Under the pieces are notes generated by a model. It was not told the DNA's origin, searched no databases, and was given only the letters and a program-made list of their open reading frames with translations. This document shows, piece by piece, positions 6,998 through 10,490 of a stretch of DNA of 10,490 nt (position 1 is its first letter; every line of letters starts with the position of its first letter). The stretch lies in contig PKSW01000426.1 of the NCBI GenBank assembly GCA_002869465.1, positions 1-10,490 of the forward strand, written 5' to 3'. A program made the position numbers and the translations under genes. This DNA comes from Marinilabiliales bacterium. Its GTDB lineage: Bacteria > Bacteroidota > Bacteroidia > Bacteroidales > F082.

Positions 6998-7561
6998 TTG
7001 AAATACCTAATCGTTGGACTTGGTAATATTGGTGTTGAGTATGCCAACACGCGTCACAATATTGGTTTTGTGGTGGCGGATGCTTTGAATAACGATCTGA
7101 AAGGCAGTTTTACGGTGGAGCGTTTGGCTTCTTATAGTAAAGTGAAGTTTAAAGGCAGAACCCTGGTTATTATCAAGCCCACCACCTATATGAACCTGAG
7201 TGGCAAGTCAGTGAAATATTGGATGGATCAGGAAAAGATTCCCCTGGAAAGAACGTTGGTGGTGTTGGATGATATTGCCCTGCCATTGGGAACTTTACGG
7301 ATGAAAGCCCGTGGTGGTGATGCCGGTCATAATGGGTTGACTGATATTATCCTCAAACTGGATACCGATGGTTTTCCTCGCTTGAGAATCGGTATTGGTG
7401 ACAACTTTCCCAAAGGCTACCAGGCCGATTATGTGTTGGGTCAATGGAGCCGGTCAGAAGAAAAACTGATGATCCCTCGTGTTGAAACTGCTGTTGAAAT
7501 CATTAAAAGCTTTGTAACGCTCGGTATCGACCGAACGATGACTGCTTATAATAATAAGTAG
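6998..7561 (+). CDS. pth: Peptidyl-tRNA hydrolase
   Basis: Cleaves the ester bond of peptidyl-tRNA released by stalled ribosomes, recycling tRNA. From the TTG at 6998 the protein begins MKYLIVGLGN, as the family does, and is 187 residues, a normal length. The active-site set is present: N10 (LGN), H20 in NTRHNIGF, N66 in YMNLSG, D91 in VVLDDIALPLG, and N112 in GHNGL, followed by FPRLRIGIG. The Pro usually found after LGN is Ile11 here (LGNIG). The same frame also opens at a TTG at 6977, but that codon lies in the T-tract of the preceding terminator and would add seven residues (MNLNKNS) with no family counterpart, so I prefer 6998. No ATG start is available. The gene ends 2 bp from the oppositely oriented glyS. 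Confidence 0.95.
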   Translation: MKYLIVGLGNIGVEYANTRHNIGFVVADALNNDLKGSFTVERLASYSKVKFKGRTLVIIKPTTYMNLSGKSVKYWMDQEKIPLERTLVVLDDIALPLGTLRMKARGGDAGHNGLTDIILKLDTDGFPRLRIGIGDNFPKGYQADYVLGQWSRSEEKLMIPRVETAVEIIKSFVTLGIDRTMTAYNNK

Positions 7562-7570
7562 TATTATTTT
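7550..7570. terminator. Weak possible bidirectional terminator between pth and glyS
   Basis: AATAATA (7550-7556) and TATTATT (7562-7568) form a perfect 7-bp stem around AGTAG, followed by further T on the plus strand. It spans both stop codons. The stem contains only A-T pairs, so stability is poor and function is doubtful. Confidence 0.25.
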
Positions 7571-9087
7571 CCCCTCAACCTTCCCGCTACTATACTTCCG
7601 ATCTTATCAATCGAAACCCTTTCCTGCTGCATGCTGTCGCGCTCACGGATAGTCACTGTATTATCTTCGAGGGTTTGGTGGTCAACGGTAACGCAATAAG
7701 GCGTACCGATGGCGTCGTGGCGGCGGTAACGTTTACCGATGGTGTCTTTTTCTTCATAAAAACACATATAATCCTGTTTCAAACCATCCATAATTTCAGT
7801 GGCTTTTTCAGGCAAGCCGTCTTTCTTGGTCAATGGAAAAACAGCCACTTTATAAGGTGCAAGCACCGGAGGAATTTTCATAACAATTCGTTCCGAACCG
7901 TCCTCCAGTTTTTCTTCGGTAAATGCATAACTCATGATAGCGAGGAACATCCGGTCGAGGCCAATAGAAGTTTCAATCACGTAAGGCACATAACTTTCAT
8001 TGATCTCCGCATCGTGGTAACGTAATTTTTTTCCTGAAAATTTTTCATGTGCACCCAGGTCGAAATCAGTACGCGAGTGGATGCCTTCCAGTTCCTTAAA
8101 TCCCATTGGGAATTCAAATTCGATATCTGCGGCTGCATTGGCATAATGCGCCAGTTTATCATGGTCGTGGAAACGGAATTTTTCTGCCGGTATTCCGGTG
8201 GATGTATGCCAATTCATACGCTGTTCTTTCCAGTACTCGTACCATTTCATTTCTTCACCGGGACGAACAAAAAATTGCATTTCCATCTGTTCAAATTCAC
8301 GCATACGGAAGATAAACTGACGGGCTACGATTTCATTACGGAAGGCTTTTCCCGTTTGGGCTATACCGAATGGAATCTTCATCCGGCTGGTTTTTTGCAC
8401 ATTCAGGTAATTTACAAAAATACCCTGGGCTGTTTCCGGCCTCAAAAATATTTGTGTGGCCCCTTCGGAAGTTGATCCCATACTGGTGGAAAACATCAGG
8501 TTGAATTGGCGTACCTCCGTCCAGTTGCGTGAACCTGAAATGGGGCAGGCAATCTCCAGGTCTTCGATCAGCTTTTTAATGGCCGGCATATCGTCATTAT
8601 CCATTGCTGGATATAATCGGCTTTTAATATCATCCAGTTTGCCTTTGTTGGCAAGCACCCTGGGGTTGGTTTCAAGGAATTGTTGTTCATCAAAGCTGTC
8701 GCCGAAACGCTTGAGTGCCTTTTCCACTTCTTTATCGATCTTGGCTTCAATTTTCGCCATATGATCTTCCACCAGCACATCGGCACGATACCTTTTTTTG
8801 GAATCTTTGTTATCAATTAATGGATCGTTAAAAGCATCCACATGCCCGGAGGCTTTCCAGATGCTCGGGTGCATGAAAATAGCGGAATCAATGCCTACGA
8901 TGTTCTCGTGCATTTGTACCATGGCCTTCCACCAGTAACTCCTGATGTTGTTTTTTAATTCCGTTCCATTTGGGCCGTAATCATAGACAGCGCTTAGTCC
9001 ATCATATATTTCGCTTGAGGGATATACAAAACCATACTCTTTGGCATGGGCGATTATTTTTTTTAAAAGGTCTTCCTGGTTGGCCAT
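7564..9087 (-). CDS. glyS: Glycine--tRNA ligase (single-chain, alpha2 type)
   Basis: Class II aminoacyl-tRNA synthetase charging tRNA-Gly with glycine in the cytoplasm. The 507 residues match the homodimeric GlyRS type (eukaryote/archaea/Bacteroidota/Firmicutes-like), not the two-subunit GlyQ/GlyS type. The N-terminal motif is YGFVYPSSEIYDG then YDYGPNG. A charged, partly helical insertion lies at about 105-180. The catalytic core has GSRNWTEVRQFNLMF (185-199), RPETAQGIF (216-224), motif 2 FRNEI..RQFIFRMREFEQME (249-269), and motif 3 ETSIGLDRMFLAIM (372-385). The anticodon-binding (HGTP) domain runs from about PPVLAPYKVAVFPL (406) to the end. The ATG at 9087 gives the expected N-terminus. No clear TAnnTTTG promoter is visible in the 127 bp upstream, so it may depend on argF transcription or on a divergent promoter. 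Confidence 0.98.
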   Translation of the reverse strand: MANQEDLLKKIIAHAKEYGFVYPSSEIYDGLSAVYDYGPNGTELKNNIRSYWWKAMVQMHENIVGIDSAIFMHPSIWKASGHVDAFNDPLIDNKDSKKRYRADVLVEDHMAKIEAKIDKEVEKALKRFGDSFDEQQFLETNPRVLANKGKLDDIKSRLYPAMDNDDMPAIKKLIEDLEIACPISGSRNWTEVRQFNLMFSTSMGSTSEGATQIFLRPETAQGIFVNYLNVQKTSRMKIPFGIAQTGKAFRNEIVARQFIFRMREFEQMEMQFFVRPGEEMKWYEYWKEQRMNWHTSTGIPAEKFRFHDHDKLAHYANAAADIEFEFPMGFKELEGIHSRTDFDLGAHEKFSGKKLRYHDAEINESYVPYVIETSIGLDRMFLAIMSYAFTEEKLEDGSERIVMKIPPVLAPYKVAVFPLTKKDGLPEKATEIMDGLKQDYMCFYEEKDTIGKRYRRHDAIGTPYCVTVDHQTLEDNTVTIRERDSMQQERVSIDKIGSIVAGRLRGK

Positions 9088-9108
9088 ATGTTAATTTATT
9101 TGTGGAGC

Positions 9109-9203
9109 TGTCATTTGGAATAAAGTGAAGCGTAAAAAATTCTATGATATATGTCTAATGAGATTTCTCGTCATTCCGCTTTGCTGCATTTCCCTCGAAA
9201 TGA
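9109..9203. repeat. Degenerate inverted repeat pair, possible dispersed intergenic element
   Basis: The gap between glyS and argF contains two related segments facing each other. Copy A (9109-9147) starts TGTCATTTGGA and contains GTGAAGCG. Copy B (9159-9203), read in reverse, starts TCATTTCGA and contains GCAAAGCG and GAGAAATCTCA. The outer arms TCATTTgGA (9111-9119) and TCGAAATGA (9195-9203) match 8 of 9. The wording GTCATTTCGA...GAAATCTC resembles short palindromic intergenic repeats I recall as frequent in Bacteroidota genomes. It could fold in the argF-glyS transcript as a 3' end or processing signal. Copy number elsewhere cannot be seen from this window. Confidence 0.55.
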
Positions 9204-9214
9204 AAAATATATGT

Positions 9215-10216
9215 TTATGATCCGAGGGTGGCAACCATCACAGCTTTGATGGTGTGCAGGCGATTTTCAGCTTCATCGAAAACAATGGAAGCGGGAGATT
9301 CGAATACTTCTTCCGATACTTCCATAGCATCAACGCCGAATTTCTGATAGATATCTTCACCTATTTCCGTGTCGCGGTTATGGAATGCCGGCAGGCAATG
9401 CAGGAATTTAACATTCGGATTTCCGGTTTTTTTCATCATAGCTGCATTTACCTGGTAAGGCATCATCAGATTGATACGATCTTTAAAAGCCGCCTCCGGT
9501 TCACCCATGGATACCCAAACATCTGTGTACAGAAAATCAACACCTTTTACACCTTCATTCACATTGTCGGTCAGTGTGATTTTCGCACCTGTTTCTTTGG
9601 CAATTTCCAAACATTGGTCTACCAGTGCTTTTTCAGGCAGAAATTGTTTTGGTGCCACGGCACGGAAGTCCATGCCCATTTTAGCAGCACCTACCATCAG
9701 TGAGTTGCCCATATTATTTCGGGCATCGCCCAAATAAGCAAATGAAACCTGGTGCAAGGGTTTATCCGAATGTTCCATCATGGTGAGGAAGTCGGCTAAA
9801 ATTTGAGTAGGATGGTACTCATTGGTCAGCCCGTTCCAAACAGGAACGCCTGCAAACTGGCCCAATTCTTCTACTTTTTCCTGTCCGAAACCCCGGTACT
9901 GGATGCCATCATACATTCTACCCAACACCCTGGCGGTATCTTTCATGGTTTCTTTTTTACCGATCTGTGATCCGGTAGGCCCCAAATAAGTAACATGGGC
10001 TCCCTGATCATAAGCAGCGGTTTCAAAAGCACAACGGGTACGTGTGGATGCTTTTTCAAAGATCAGTGCAATGTTTTTACCTTTTAACTTTTGCTGTTCT
10101 GTGCCAGCGTATTTCGCTTTTTTCAGATCGGCAGAAAGATCCAGTAAGAACTTAATTTCTTTAGGTGTGAAGTCGAGCAACTTCAAAAAATTCCTGTTTC
10201 TCAAATTATATGACAT
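9215..10216 (-). CDS. argF: Ornithine carbamoyltransferase
   Basis: Joins carbamoyl phosphate and ornithine to give citrulline in arginine synthesis, or runs the reverse in the arginine deiminase pathway. The length of 333 residues is standard. Motifs are FEKASTRTRCAF (53-64) with the carbamoyl-phosphate site STRTR at 57-61, YRGFGQ, HPTQ (135-138), YLGDARNNMGNS (161-172), the ornithine loop DVWVSMGE (232-239) and HCLPAFH (273-279). The SMG loop and HCLPAFH are those of true ornithine carbamoyltransferases, not of acetyl- or succinyl-ornithine enzymes. The whole sequence reads very close to E. coli ArgF, including the FLKLLDFTP start and the TIKAVMVATL end. No arcA, arcC or other arg genes are in the window, so anabolic argF and catabolic arcB cannot be told apart. 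The ATG at 10216 has a -7 element about 60 bp upstream. Confidence 0.96.
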   Translation of the reverse strand: MSYNLRNRNFLKLLDFTPKEIKFLLDLSADLKKAKYAGTEQQKLKGKNIALIFEKASTRTRCAFETAAYDQGAHVTYLGPTGSQIGKKETMKDTARVLGRMYDGIQYRGFGQEKVEELGQFAGVPVWNGLTNEYHPTQILADFLTMMEHSDKPLHQVSFAYLGDARNNMGNSLMVGAAKMGMDFRAVAPKQFLPEKALVDQCLEIAKETGAKITLTDNVNEGVKGVDFLYTDVWVSMGEPEAAFKDRINLMMPYQVNAAMMKKTGNPNVKFLHCLPAFHNRDTEIGEDIYQKFGVDAMEVSEEVFESPASIVFDEAENRLHTIKAVMVATLGS

Positions 10217-10273
10217 AACAATCGAATTTATTTATGATGATTTTCAACGTGTTTTTACCTTGTAAAAGCAGCG

Positions 10274-10307
10274 CAAAAGTAAGGAAATTTTGCTACCTAC
10301 ATGTCAA
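10274..10307 (-). promoter_or_regulatory. Probable argF promoter
   Basis: Minus strand TACTTTTG followed by C at 10281-10274 is a perfect -7 match. The nearest TTG (TTGACA, 10307-10302) is 23 nt upstream, longer than the usual 19-21, so the -33 assignment is weak. Expected leader is about 50 nt. Confidence 0.55.
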
Positions 10308-10350
10308 CTTCCTGATTCAAAAAACCAACTGTTGTAAGTGGGTAAAATTG

Positions 10351-10358
10351 TACTTTTG
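10351..10358 (+). promoter_or_regulatory. -7 element directly before the DUF3109 gene
   Basis: TACTTTTG at 10351-10358 followed by CAGC and then the ATG at 10363. The -7 box is a perfect TAnnTTTG. The -33 is weak: TTG at 10332-10334 has only a 16-nt spacer. Transcription would start at or within a base or two of the ATG, predicting a leaderless mRNA. Confidence 0.55.
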
Positions 10359-10362
10359 CAGC

Positions 10363-10490
10363 ATGTTGAAAATTGATAACGTACTGGTATCCGATGAGCT
10401 AAAAGACAATTATTTTGTCTGCCATCTCATGGCATGCCATGGGGACTGCTGCGTGGAAGGTGATGCAGGGGCACCACTCGAAGAGGAAGA
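10363..10490 (+). CDS. DUF3109 family Cys-rich protein, N-terminal fragment
   Basis: Only the first 42 codons are in the window; the gene continues past the right edge. The visible part begins MLKIDNVLVSDEL and carries C20, C25 and the pair C29-C30, followed by VEGDAGAPLEEE (31-42). This start and Cys pattern are what I recall for DUF3109 proteins, which are common in Bacteroidota, of unknown function and probably metal-binding. It is divergent from argF with 146 bp between the start codons. The remaining Cys residues lie outside the window, so metal binding cannot be judged. Confidence 0.85.
   Translation, partial: MLKIDNVLVSDELKDNYFVCHLMACHGDCCVEGDAGAPLEEE

Noticed and set aside
8047..8475. 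Plus-strand 142-codon open frame opposite glyS
   Set aside because: Antisense shadow of the GlyRS catalytic core. Its Phe/Ile/His-rich composition is typical of a reversed frame.
9254..9703. Plus-strand 149-codon open frame opposite argF
   Set aside because: Antisense shadow of a strongly conserved enzyme, with no promoter or recognisable domain.

Overview
The window looks like a chromosomal core region of a Bacteroidota bacterium, possibly of the Chitinophagales/Sphingobacteriales type. Four things point there. It has a DUF4270 lipoprotein next to glmS, and a DUF3109-type Cys-rich protein. Its promoters fit the Bacteroidota -33 TTTG / -7 TAnnTTTG form. Start codons generally lack Shine-Dalgarno sequences. 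I see no insertion sequence, prophage, CRISPR array, tRNA or rRNA.

Layout from left to right. Positions 1-3921 hold a leftward three-gene operon, transcribed from 3921 down: a half-length glycogen-synthase-like (GT5) protein, a DUF4270 lipoprotein whose start overlaps it, and glmS, which is cut by the left edge. A good promoter with an inverted repeat sits just upstream (3950-3983). Positions 4075-5016 hold a leftward monofunctional proline dehydrogenase. Positions 5295-7561 hold a rightward cluster: prs (PRPP synthetase), rplY (ribosomal protein L25/Ctc) and pth (peptidyl-tRNA hydrolase). A strong terminator hairpin lies between rplY and pth. glyS (glycyl-tRNA synthetase) and argF (ornithine carbamoyltransferase) follow on the minus strand. 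glyS meets pth tail to tail with a 2-bp gap, and a degenerate inverted repeat separates glyS from argF. At the right edge a divergent DUF3109 gene begins and runs out of the window.

Functionally this is mostly housekeeping. glmS feeds amino sugars into peptidoglycan and surface glycans. prs feeds nucleotides. rplY, pth and glyS serve translation. Proline dehydrogenase and ornithine carbamoyltransferase belong to proline and arginine metabolism. The least understood part is the operon of degenerate GT5 protein, DUF4270 lipoprotein and GlmS. Its first member has lost the usual substrate-binding motif and the whole C-terminal half. The promoters share an extended -7 element (TAnnTTTGC). In at least one gene this element lies so close to the ATG that a leaderless transcript is predicted.
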